Below, piece by piece: positions 47,353 through 56,677 of a DNA stretch of 64,000 nucleotides. The stretch lies in NCBI GenBank assembly GCA_019828595.1, contig JAHQRK010000030.1, positions 496,001 to 560,000 on the forward strand. The letters run 5' to 3'. The notes beneath the pieces are model-generated. The model was not told where the DNA came from. It ran no database searches and worked only from the letters and a program-made list of their open reading frames with translations. Each line of letters starts with the position of its first letter. The stretch's first letter is position 1. The DNA comes from Aphanomyces cochlioides (lineage: Eukaryota; Oomycota; Saprolegniomycetes; Saprolegniales; Verrucalvaceae). Position numbers and translations under genes: made by a program.

Positions 47353-47655
47353 TCATTCTGTGTCCATACTGAGGTGTTTCCTCGGTCGAGGCTGACGCTT
47401 AGGGCCTCTACCAAGGAAAGACTTGATTTTCGAGCAGGCGTTATGTATGGAGCGGACAGGAGCGCTTCGAGCGATATGAGGTGTCGCGTTTAGTCCCTCG
47501 TGGGGTCGAAGAATGCCTAAATGCTCGCGGAGATTGTAGCGTCTAGAGTCAATAGGAGCAGCTAGATGGGTCAATATGACTGCCACGCCTTGTTACTGTT
47601 GGTTCTAAGCCAAGACTGCGTTTGCCCCAAGTGCGAGGAGAATCCTAACACGCAT
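47353..47655 (-). pseudogene. Broken member of a small secreted-protein family
   Basis: An ATG at 47655 opens a signal-peptide-like start (MRV, then a Leu/Ala-rich stretch). Two in-frame stops (TAG, then TAA) follow within about 17 codons. The same frame then continues about 80 codons to a stop at 47353. The downstream part aligns by eye with the intact gene at 56321-56677: shared NLRE, PH..LNA, SAPVR, KIKSF and PRPR in the same order and spacing. So this is a paralogue inactivated near the signal-peptide junction. Function unknown; short, basic, secreted and family-forming, as many oomycete effector candidates are. I see no canonical RxLR-EER motif. Confidence 0.65.
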
Positions 47656-47974
47656 CGAACAAGCTATTAATAGTTGAGGGTAAAAAGTCCAATGTGGAGT
47701 GGGGAGGGTGACATCGATGCAGTTTGAAATTTCAGCCACAACAGGCAGCGGGTACATACAGAAAAACCTGCTAGTTTAAACACCTCGTATAGCTAAACGC
47801 CTTTCGAACTGAACAGGTTTTCAATCCACGGACAGATTTCCACATATGTCGACCCTGGTAGATTGAACAAAAACCTCTCATGCTAAACAAAGTAATTTGA
47901 CCAAATATCAGTTGTACTACGTAACGTCAGAACACATCGTTGGTTAGCCACACATTGTTAGTCTTGGTGGAAGG

Positions 47975-48085
47975 ATGGTCGACTTGAGCATGGAAGACAA
48001 AGTCACCATGCTGAAGATGATCGATGAAGGCACCCCATACGAAGACATCAAGAAGCGCTTCAAGTGCTCGGTTGAGACAGAGTAG
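47975..48085 (+). pseudogene. Transposase N-terminal HTH fragment
   Basis: This 36-residue ATG frame (MVDLSMEDKVTMLKMIDEGT, then DIKKRFKCSVETE, TAG) has the pattern of the first HTH of pogo/Tc5-type transposases (KxxMLxxIDxG..Y.DIxKRFxCS). No catalytic part follows in any frame, so it is a truncated relic. Independent of the complete pogo element at 9.6 kb. Confidence 0.35.
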
Positions 48086-49753
48086 AGTGTATTGATTGAT
48101 GAATGACAGACGTTACTTATGGAAATATCCTGATACCATACGGTAAATTAGTAACTTGAAATTTGTATGTCTACACAAACGCTTCGATAAAGCTATAGAT
48201 GAACACCTTTGGAATTGAACAAGAATCCCACTCCACCGCGCGTTGTTCAAACAAGCAGGTTTATCTGTAGATGCAAAGAGCATTCCAAGAAGATGCCACA
48301 GCGTTCCCAAAGCTGTTATTCGTTACAAAACAAGGCAATCATATGGGACAAATGTTGATTTTTCGCACTTGAAAATCGATTTCGATGAAAGTTGGCGTTC
48401 TTGAGATGGATAAGAGATGCCAACGACATGAGAATCCAACGGAATATTCTCCAGGTTCGACGTTAGAAAGCTTTTCACCGACAATTCAATGCTCCATATG
48501 CTTTGTGTATAAACATCAAGGACAGCAAAGTCGTGGTAAAGTATAAATTACTACCATATGCAAAAAGGCAGCGTGGCTGGCCATGTCGTCCATACATCCA
48601 TCGTTGCACGTTGCAATCATGATCTGCAAAATGCACCGTAGAGTACAGTTGTCCCGAATCCTGGAAAGAAAATATCGACGCCAAAAGTTTTCGTCCCCCT
48701 CGAAAGTTTTCGTCCCCCCTTGAAAATTATGCACTGTCTAATATTATTGTTTTAAATATTTATTTTAAAAGTACACTATAATAATAGCATAACGTTTTGA
48801 AACATAATATACTTGCAATAATAATACCCTGATATAAATTTTGAAAAATGCGTGAGGCGAAAACTGGGGGACTACTGTATTCGCAATGAAGATACTGTAG
48901 ATGGGTGCTATAGCTGTAATGTAAGCCAGAGCCGTGTATATATACCTCTGAAGAATCGTCATAGAACGCGAAAAAGCGTCGGACAAGTTGGCCTCACATT
49001 GAACAATAGAAATGGCGGCTGACCTCGAATTTTCACGAGAGAAAATGCTCTCTCATGCGTCTAATGCTGAATATATCCATCTTAAAAGTCAAATAGTTGC
49101 TACGTTATAGTGGCAGAGCGTTCAAGTCGTTTTGGTTTCTAGATACCATCATTTCTTCAATGCTATCATATCTATTTTCGTAGCTCACTGCTTTATTTAA
49201 CAGTACACACTCCAAACGATGCATCAGTTCCATACTGCGATATATTTCAGCACGGATGCGGCGTGTGAAGTTTCCATCTCAGCAAATGACAAAGTCCCGC
49301 GCTTTGATTTTCTTGATGGAGCTGTTGCCGTGCATTGATAAGGAAATGTAATGACTGCATTGTATGTTTGAAAAAGACGATTCTATTGAGCTGACGAGTC
49401 ATTATTGTAATATAAATGCCAGAGTTGATCGGGGTCACACAAGTAAGATGCTCATCCTTGTCACCTCTGAAGTACCGTTTGGCGTTCTCGAACGCCAAAT
49501 GACGAGTGAGTAACACATGTATGCATGTTTGATCTAGCGTGATGAAATAGCGTGGCCGCCATGGGCATGCTCTCTACTCAAGGATCAAATCACGCTTTTC
49601 GTGTCTTCTCTACGTGATTTGCAGTTGATTTTTACCTTTTCATCGACTTACTACTGTCGTAGCCTGCCTTGGTGGTAGCGGAGAACATGCAGTGGATATC
49701 GATTTGCCACTGCACACTCAACAATTGTCCCGTATCCATAACGATTGTAACGC
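48086..49753. other. Intergenic up to the LTR element
   Basis: No gene supported. A short direct repeat of aaagttttcgtccccc occurs twice near 48680-48720. A related inverted string (gaaaactgggggac) lies near 48860, perhaps the ends of a short DNA element. Confidence 0.4.
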
Positions 49754-50098
49754 TGTGATGTGTGCGGTGGCGTGGTTCAGCCATGCTCCGCCACGTCACA
49801 GGCTTGTTCTCTGAACAGCCGAGTGTCTGCCGCCAGTGAATTGCACGTTGAAGCCACTTCAAGATCAAGACCAAGACTCAACGACCAAGGCTCAGCCGGA
49901 AGACTGCCGTACGGTCGGTGAGAAAACAATCAAGAGTTCAACAAGTCAAGGAAGAGAAGATGAGATTTAGATCTTAGTCTCAGTCTGTGTTTTGCTAGCT
50001 ACAGCGCAAGTCAATCAAGTGCATATTCACGGGAGGCGGCATTCCCCTATTTGTGTGTTTGACTTGACGAAACGCGGTGGTTTCAGGGAAACAGCACA
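49754..50098 (+). repeat. 5' LTR
   Basis: 345 bp, begins TGTGATGTGTGCGGTGG, ends CAGGGAAACAGCACA. It differs from the 3' LTR at about three sites (for example gaccaag versus gacccag). Confidence 0.95.
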
Positions 50099-50148
50099 AA
50101 GTATACTTTAGTGATAGTGTACCGAGCACCTTTGGTTATCCGGATACC

Positions 50149-51662
50149 ATGGATCCAACCGGAACTGAAGAGGAACACAAGGAAGGACAGTTTGAAATTT
50201 GCACTGAGATGGAACACTCTGGGACTGTCTTGCCGCAAGGCAATGACGGTCTAGGTGAACCTGAGGATGCGACAAGAGGAGACAACGCGGACGATGAAGC
50301 GAGTTCTGAAGACAGTTCAGCGGACAGTTCAGCGGACGGTTCAGACGGCGAAGTCAAGGACATGAGCAATGTGTACATTTCCGAAGACGAAGACGATGAG
50401 CGCGATCTGGACGAGAATCGGATCAATCGAGAACGACGCGAACGCCGCAAGATCGAGAAATATGGACCGAATTTCCGTCGCGCAGAGTCAGATTCCTCCG
50501 TCACATCCCTCAGCGGCGAAGACACCGATGAGTACAACAAGCGTAAGTATCAGCAAGCGCATGCGAAGAAGGCGGAAAAGAAGCGCAAGAACAAGAACTC
50601 ATGCGGCGAAATCATCAAATGTATTCAACTGTGGTTGTTACAGATATTAAGCACCCGCGGATCACAAACTTTGATCGCAAGTTCCTAGTGGAATGGAAGA
50701 AGAAGCGCCTGGAGTACGAACGGCTGCTCAGAGACAAGTGTCGACATGCGGACAATGCGAAAAGTCAAATGGTCGGATACATCGAGTCATGCGATCCAAG
50801 CCTGCTGCGTGCCATGTGTGAAACGATCTGGTTTGAACCCGACATCACGGAACAGCGATTGCGCGATAGGATCGAAGAGATTCTGAACACACCGTCTCAT
50901 TCATTTGGAATTACTGAAGCTGATCTAGAAGACTACTGCCACGATCTGCGCATGCCGGCTACAGGCTCGGTTGCCAGTCGCCTAGGCCTATTCATGATGC
51001 AAGTCAACGATGTCATCGACAAATACGCATTGAAGGAAGACCTCGAAGTGAAGGGAAGTCTCAAGATGTTTTTGAAAGCAGTGGTCTACCGAATCGACCC
51101 ACCTGGACTGTCAAATCTAGTGCGCGATCAGATCAAGCGTGAACCAGTCTCCACGATCGTCGAAGTTGCCAAAGTTGTGCGCGAACAAATGGACCGAATC
51201 GAAACATCGGACCGTCTGGCACAACAACAAGGCCTGGTCAGCAAGAAGCGAAGCCCGCCGATAGGGTGGACCAATAGCGATGTCAAGCGACGACGAGGAA
51301 CACCAGTCAAGGTGCATTTTGACAAAGACACGGGCTGGGGTAACGAAAAGGGAGTCGTTGGAGCCGGAAGCGAGTATGCTGAAGAGCAAGCGTACGACTT
51401 ACTCCGCGATCATGAAGAACACAAGCAGCGCGCAGAAGAAAGACGAAGAGTCTGGGAGAACACGCGCTACAACCGAAATTCGGCAAGCCCTGGTCGTTGT
51501 GGCCCCGCTGGTGGCTACGGGTCAAGCAACTCGAACTCACCCTTTAGGAACGACAAGTACGGACCCAAGGACACGCAAGCGAGAACAGACAAGCCTGGTT
51601 ATCGCGAAGGCAACATAGTCTGCTATGCATGTCAGAAGCCGGGACACAAGTCCAACGAGTGA
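50149..51662 (+). pseudogene. Gag with CCHC-type zinc knuckle, frameshifted
   Basis: ATG at 50149 (MDPTGTEEEH). The N-terminus is highly acidic with SADSSADGSDGE repeats, then a Lys/Arg-rich stretch. The frame shifts near 50600-50680 into the gag core (FDRKFLVEWKKKRLEYERLL, KMFLKAVVYRIDPPGLSNLV). The C-terminal knuckle reads CYACQKPGHKSNE, then TGA exactly where its last Cys should be (CX2CX4HX4C). The frame continues PENSQNSQIKG. It packages element RNA in the virus-like particle. Confidence 0.82.
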
Positions 51663-52620
51663 CCGGAAAACAGTCAGAACTCACAAATCAAAGGGTACCG
51701 CAAAGGAAAGAATGCGATAAAGCGATTCAAGCGGAACAACAAGAAGAAGCCGAAGGTCCAGCGTGCTTGGCTAAAGGCAAGAGCCGCTGTGACGAACGAA
51801 ACAGAGGAAGAAGAGCGATGGATCGTGCTGAACGATGCGCTTGAAGTGCCCTACTGTCCAGATACCGACGCCGACCAGAACATTATTCCAAGACGAATGG
51901 TGGATGCACTCATCAAGGAGCGACAAGCGTGAAGATTGTGACGCTGGCTGAGCCTATCAGTGGAACAGGATGCAACGACATGCAGTTTGAGACGCAGTCC
52001 TACGTTGAACTGAGACTTAGTTTGCAAACAGCAGCGGGAATGGTCAAGATCCCTGGAAGACGAGTGTGCTACATTGTTGAAGAAGGCGACGAATTCCTAG
52101 CTTCCCACGACACACTCAAATCGATCGGGCTCGATATTGATCGGTGGTTGGAGCAGATCGTCGCCGTCCGCTTCACGCTGCTGAATCGCGACTTGAAGCG
52201 GACGGCGACGATCTGGGTGCTGAGTCTGACGCCGGCATTGTATGTGCGCGGAAGTCGACCAGCGATGTCGAAGAAGAGGAAGACCGCACGTGGAAAGTGA
52301 CTCGAAGAGAAGAACACGATGACGACGATACGCGTATGTCTGGCCCTAGTGGTCATGACGTCGGTATGCGATTGTCTCGTGCGCCGAGTGATGACGTCGA
52401 TACGCGAGTGTCTGGCCCTCGAGGTCATGACGTCGGTAGTCGTATGTCTTGCTCGAAGATTGATGACGTCGATACGCGCAAGTCGGGCCAAAGCAGTCAT
52501 GACGGCGGTAGTCGTGTGTCTCGGTGGATGTTTGATGACGTCGGTATGCGCGAGTCGGACCTTAGCATTCAAGATGGCGATACGCGAGTGTCTCGAACAA
52601 GAAACAGACGAGTCAAGAAC
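51663..52620 (+). pseudogene. Protease-like region and low-complexity linker
   Basis: Continuation of the gag frame to about 51932, then a shift into KIVTLAEPISGTGCNDMQFE. A retropepsin-like C-terminal half follows: FLASHDTLKSIGLDIDRWLEQ resembles the (I/L)GxDxLxxLGIDxDR pattern of Gypsy proteases. The active-site D(T/S)G triad is not convincingly visible. The frame then runs into a tandem repeat linker (see 52317-52610). Broken. Confidence 0.55.
52317..52610 (+). repeat. In-frame minisatellite in the pol polyprotein
   Basis: About six or seven half-units of roughly 14-15 codons (about 42-48 bp) share tgatgacgtcg..atgcg/acgcg.. patterns. They encode variants of (D/H)DVxxRxSxxxxx: GHDVGMRLSRAPS, DDVDTRVSGPRG, HDVGSRMSCSKI, DDVDTRKSGQSS, HDGGSRVSRWMF, DDVGMRESDL. 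The repeat stays in frame between protease and RT. Confidence 0.8.
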
Positions 52621-54190
52621 GTGCGAGTCTATTCGATGCAGTTGCGATTACCCGCGGCCAAGAACAAGCTTGAAGAAGCTCTACAGGAGATGGTGGTGAG
52701 TGCTGTGAAGAACGGTTTCCCACAAGAGCTGGCTGCGCATATGTGGAAAGTGCTGATCGAATACGACATCTGGAGAATCAAGTTCAACGGGTCAGATCCC
52801 CCTGCGAAGGTCAAGCCATTGCGGGTGACACCCAAAGCCGGATGTGTTCCATACCGATGCAAAGGAAGGAAGAACAATCCGCTGGAAGAAAGATTTTTGC
52901 AGCTATTTGCTCAAGAGTTGCTGGACGCTGGAGTCATCAAGCGCAACCAGCAGTCAGCGTGGTGCAGTCCTGTCAACCCAGTCATGAAGCCTGAAGGACG
53001 AAAGTCATTGAAGACGGCGGACAAATGGACTGACGATGATGTATTGAAACATTTTAGGCTGACGAACGACTATCGAGTGGTCAACAGCAAGACAGAGCCG
53101 AAAGCGGGCACGATGCCGTTTCAAGCGACAATTACGCAACATCTCAAGGGAATGCAAGCGATGGGAGTGTTCGATCTACCCAAGTGCTTCTGGCAGTTTC
53201 CGCTACACGAAGACAGTCGCGGCATGCTCTCATTCATGCTGAACGGATGCGTCTACACACCTGATCGCGTCATGCAAGGCCACGTCGACTCAGCTTTATA
53301 CGTGTAAGCGACGAGCGAGGAGTGTTACGCTCCTCTGCTGTTGAAGCACCTGCTTGTTTGGATTGACGACATCCTAGTGTTTGCCAAGAACGCAGAAGAG
53401 TATCTCGAAACACTGCACAAGTTCTTTGGATTAGTGGATCGTCATAGTTTCAAGCTATCGCCGTCGAAGACCGTGCTATTCACGAAAGAAGTCAAGTGGT
53501 GCGGACGAATACTGAGCGGTGAAGGAGTCAAGCAAGACCCGGAACGAATCGAACAACTCTGCGCGATCCCATATCCCACGAACGCTGGCGACCTGCAACA
53601 GTTTGTGTGCGCCGCGAATTGGATCCGCGACTCGATTACGGAATATGCGATGACGGTGGAACCATTACAACAAGCGCTGAACAACGCTCTTGAAGGCAAA
53701 GCGAAGAAGAAGCGAATCGCCTCGGGCATCAAGATCGAGCTCACTGAAGGTGAAAAAGCTGCATTCGATGCTGTGAAGTCCAATATGCGGGCGGTGGTGG
53801 ACTTGTCGCACCCACGTGCTGACGCCACACTGTGCCTGTTCACGGATGCCAGCGATCGAGGATGGTCTATTATTGTTACGCAGGTTGACAAGATTGACGA
53901 AGAGAAGGCGATACACGAACATCAGCACGAAATGCTCGTTTGCCAATCTGGAATGTTTACTGGAGCGCAGAAGTCGTGGTCGGTGATCGAGAAGGAAGCG
54001 TACCCTATCGCGCGTGCATGCGAGAAACTCAACTAACTACTCATGCGCCCCGACGGCTTTAGGATGTACTGCGATCACAAGAACCTCATCCACATTTTTG
54101 CTCCCGGCAAGGAATGGCCTGAACACACGCGAGGCAAGCTCATGCGTTGGGCTGGATTGGCGGCTATCGTTATACAATCGAGCACATCGA
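52621..54190 (+). pseudogene. Reverse transcriptase and RNase H region
   Basis: RT motifs in order: LDAGVIKRNQQSAWCSPVNP, FRLTNDYRVVNSKTEP, MGVFDLPKCFWQFPLHEDS (first Asp), then MLNGCVYTPDRVMQGHVDSA. After a TAA at 53305-53307 comes LLVWIDDILVFAKN, with the catalytic DD near 53365-53370. The TAA sits at a position where related elements, as I recall, have Gln. The thumb/connection (FVCAANWIRDSITEYA) leads to an RNase H-type start (LCLFTDASDRGWS). A TAA at 54034-54036 interrupts CEKLN/LLMRPDGFRMYCDHKNLIHIF. A final shift near 54140 leads to the integrase frame. Confidence 0.85.
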
Positions 54191-55821
54191 CGGCATCCAC
54201 AACTTATGGGCGGACATGATGAGTCGATGGGGTCAGCCGGCTATAGGCAAGGCGGCCCAGAAGGTCATGGCAGCTAGATGGACGAAGAAACGGAAGAAGA
54301 ACAAGAGTCCAAGACCAGTGCCGAAGCGAAATGTTTTGCGACCGCTCGATGACGAGAAGTTTGTTTGGCCATGTATTGAAGATATTATCCAAGCTCAAGC
54401 GCTACATGCAGCAGCAAGACCGACGCGTGCGCTACGGACCTCTGACGACCAACCATGGGTTGTCGAGGGCCGAATTTGGATCCCAGCAGCGGCCGAAGAA
54501 TTGATTCAACGCATTTTGGTAGTGGCACACTGTGGAAGCATGGGTCATCGTGGACAAGCCGTGCTGGTCAACCATCTCAAGCGATTATTTTGGATCGAGC
54601 GGCTGCAAGACCTAGCTGGAACATTTATCGCTGGATGCCTTCTATGTCCTCATGTGAAAGGGGGGAGAGTGGTGCACAGACCGTATGCACCGCTTTGGCA
54701 CGCGAAGCGAAGAAACGAAGGACTACATTTTGATTATCTCTTTATGGGAAACTCTTTAGGCGGAGCGAAGTACGTATTGGTACTCAAGGACGACTTGACA
54801 CACTTTTGCGAACTCGTTGCATGCGATGCGCCTACAAGTCAAGTGTGCGTTGATGCGATTGGGAACTGGGCAAAGCGATTCGGAATGCCAAGAGTGTGGA
54901 TCAGCGATCAAGGAACCCATTTCAAGAACGTGGCTGTGAAAGCACTGGCCCACAAGTTCAAGGTTCAGCATGATTTCACTCTAGCGTATTGTCCCTGGCG
55001 CAACGGAACAGTTGAGTGAATGAACCGCGACATACTACAAGTCATGCGAGTGATGCTGCGCGAATTCCGTTTGGCCAACCATCGATGGGACTATCTACTA
55101 CCGGTGGTGCAAGCGAATCTCAATCAGACGCCAGTGCCATCCCTCGCATACAAGTCGCCTATGGAGCTCTTTACAGGATTGGAACCCACTACACCTTTGG
55201 ATGTGATTGTACTAGGTCTCGATGAAGGACTTCGTGACGTCGAGCTATCTAGCGTCGATGTCCGAAGCAGCCTTGAAGAACTACGAACGAGTCTACAAGC
55301 GATGCACAAGCAAGTCCTCCAGAAGAACGAAACACGTGCACAGAAAGCAACGGCTGCGACTGCGAACACTGAATGAAGGAGACTACGTGCTATGGTCAAG
55401 AGTTGACGAGAATCATCATCCGAAGCTTCTCGTGACATGGCTTGGACCCTATCGAGTGACAGAAGTTGGCGAGTGTTCAGTCGAAATCCAACATCTACTC
55501 ACGAAGGAGCGACGTCAAGCCCATCTGTCAAGGATCAAGCTGTATGCTGAAGAAAGCTTTCAAGTCACGGAAGAAATACTTGAGCACATCTCAGAACAAG
55601 GTATTCTATTGAAGGTTAGCGCTATTCTGCAGCACAACATCGATCGAGACGCTAGCGAGTATGCCCTACTTGTACGATGGGAAGGCCTTGAAGACATCGA
55701 AGACTCATGGGAGTTGCTCGGCAAGCTGATGCGCGAATGTCCTGCAGTGGTGCGAGCGTACGCGAAGACGATCAAGTCCAAGAAAGCGCGAGAAGACCTT
55801 GAGGCTGCGATGGCGAAGTAG
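54147..55821 (+). pseudogene. Integrase with C-terminal chromodomain
   Basis: IEHIDGIHNLWADMMSRW closes RNase H. The integrase zinc finger has HCGSMGH (HX4H-type) then CLLC (CX2C). The catalytic triad is LHFDYLFM (Asp), WISDQGTHF (Asp) and WRNGTVE (Glu). A TGA at 55017-55019 follows the Glu directly; the frame continues MNRDILQVMRVML. A shift near 55350 joins GDYVLWSRVD, an SH3-like part, and KLLVTWLGPYRV. A chromodomain follows (EYALLVRWEGLEDIEDSWELLGKL), ending TAG 55821. Chromodomain elements often target heterochromatin. Confidence 0.87.
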
Positions 55822-55870
55822 CTCATGGTTTCAACCAAGCATGTTTCCTTGCGGAGCATGGCTTGGGGTG

Positions 55871-56215
55871 TGTGATGTGTGCGGTGGCGTGGTTCAGCCA
55901 TGCTCCGCCACGTCACAGGCTTGTTCTCTGAACAGCCGAGTGTCTGCCGCCAGTGAATTGCACGTTGAAGCCACTTCAAGATCAAGACCCAGACTCAACG
56001 ACCAAGGCTCAGCCGGAAGACTGCCGTACGGTCGGTGAGAAGACAATCAAGAGTTCAACAAGTCAAGGAAGAGAAGATGAGATTTAGATCTTAGTCTCAG
56101 TCTGTGTTTTGCTAGCCACAGCGCAAGTCAATCAAGTGCATATTCACGGGAGGCGGCATTCCCCTATTTGTGTGTTTGACTTGACGAAACGCGGTGGTTT
56201 CAGGGAAACAGCACA
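55871..56215 (+). repeat. 3' LTR
   Basis: 345 bp, starts TGTGATGTGTGCGG and ends ACAGCACA, near-identical to 49754-50098. It ends 105 bp before the ATG of the small secreted-protein gene, so it may supply or disturb that gene's promoter. Confidence 0.95.
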
Positions 56216-56320
56216 CGCTGGAATGTTCTTGGCACCCATGTACCCGCTGCTTGTTGTGGCTGACCCATGTCTGCGCAATCCTTATCATATTGTACGTTTG
56301 ACGCTGAAGAAGCTCGTTTG

Positions 56321-56677
56321 ATGCGTGTTTGGACGCTCCTTGTGCTAGCTACGAGCGCAGTCGTGGCTCTCGACCAACCAAACGAAAGCGCACCAGTCGC
56401 AGTAGCTCATCGACCTGTCTCGGATGACTCTGAATCGAGCAATCTCCGAGAACTTCGATCATTTATTCAACCACACAAGGTGCTAAACGCGATCAATAGT
56501 GCGGTTAAGAGCGCTCCTGTTCGCCTCATGCGTCGCGACTACATGAAAATCAAATCTTTCTTTGTCCCGAAGACTACACCCCGACCGAGGATACGCTTCA
56601 ATATAGACGCAGATCGCATGGCGCAAGCGCAAGTAAACAAAATTCGACAAAGCAATCGATACGGCGGCCAGTATTGA
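56321..56677 (+). CDS. Small secreted protein, effector-like
   Basis: 118 codons from ATG 56321 to TGA 56677, no intron. The N-terminus MRVWTLLVLATSAVVAL is a classic signal peptide with a likely cut near residue 17. The mature part is acidic first (VSDDSESSNLREL), then basic (RRDYMKIKSFFVPKTTPRPR). It has no Cys and no membrane segment. It is related to the broken copy at 47353-47655. The frame could be read from an upstream Met at 56267, but the signal peptide fixes the start at 56321. No known family recognised; an RxLR-like or novel oomycete secreted family is possible. Confidence 0.72.
   Translation: MRVWTLLVLATSAVVALDQPNESAPVAVAHRPVSDDSESSNLRELRSFIQPHKVLNAINSAVKSAPVRLMRRDYMKIKSFFVPKTTPRPRIRFNIDADRMAQAQVNKIRQSNRYGGQY

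Larger units (their letters stand above)
49754..56215 (+). mobile_element. Ty3/Gypsy LTR retrotransposon with chromodomain
   Basis: Two 345-bp LTRs (TG...CA) bound a gag-pol of about 5.8 kb in the order gag with zinc knuckle, protease-like, RT, RNase H region, integrase, chromodomain. The flanks aACGC/cACGC suggest a 4-5-bp target duplication. LTRs differ at only about 3 positions, so insertion was recent. Yet the coding part has at least four in-frame stops (51660, 53305, 54034, 55017) and several frameshifts. The element probably moved using proteins from another copy, or the mutations are very young. Codon use is GC-richer than the surrounding kinases. Confidence 0.93.

Noticed and set aside
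48680..48720. CRISPR-like direct repeat (aaagttttcgtccccc twice)
   Set aside because: Only two adjacent copies, no spacers, and a eukaryotic setting.
50136..50540. 134-codon minus frame full of Ser repeats
   Set aside because: It is the antisense shadow of the acidic Asp/Glu/Ser repeat of gag.
52069..52572. 167-codon minus frame with repeated TDVM/RHTR units
   Set aside because: Antisense reading of the in-frame minisatellite of the Gypsy element, not an independent repeat protein.
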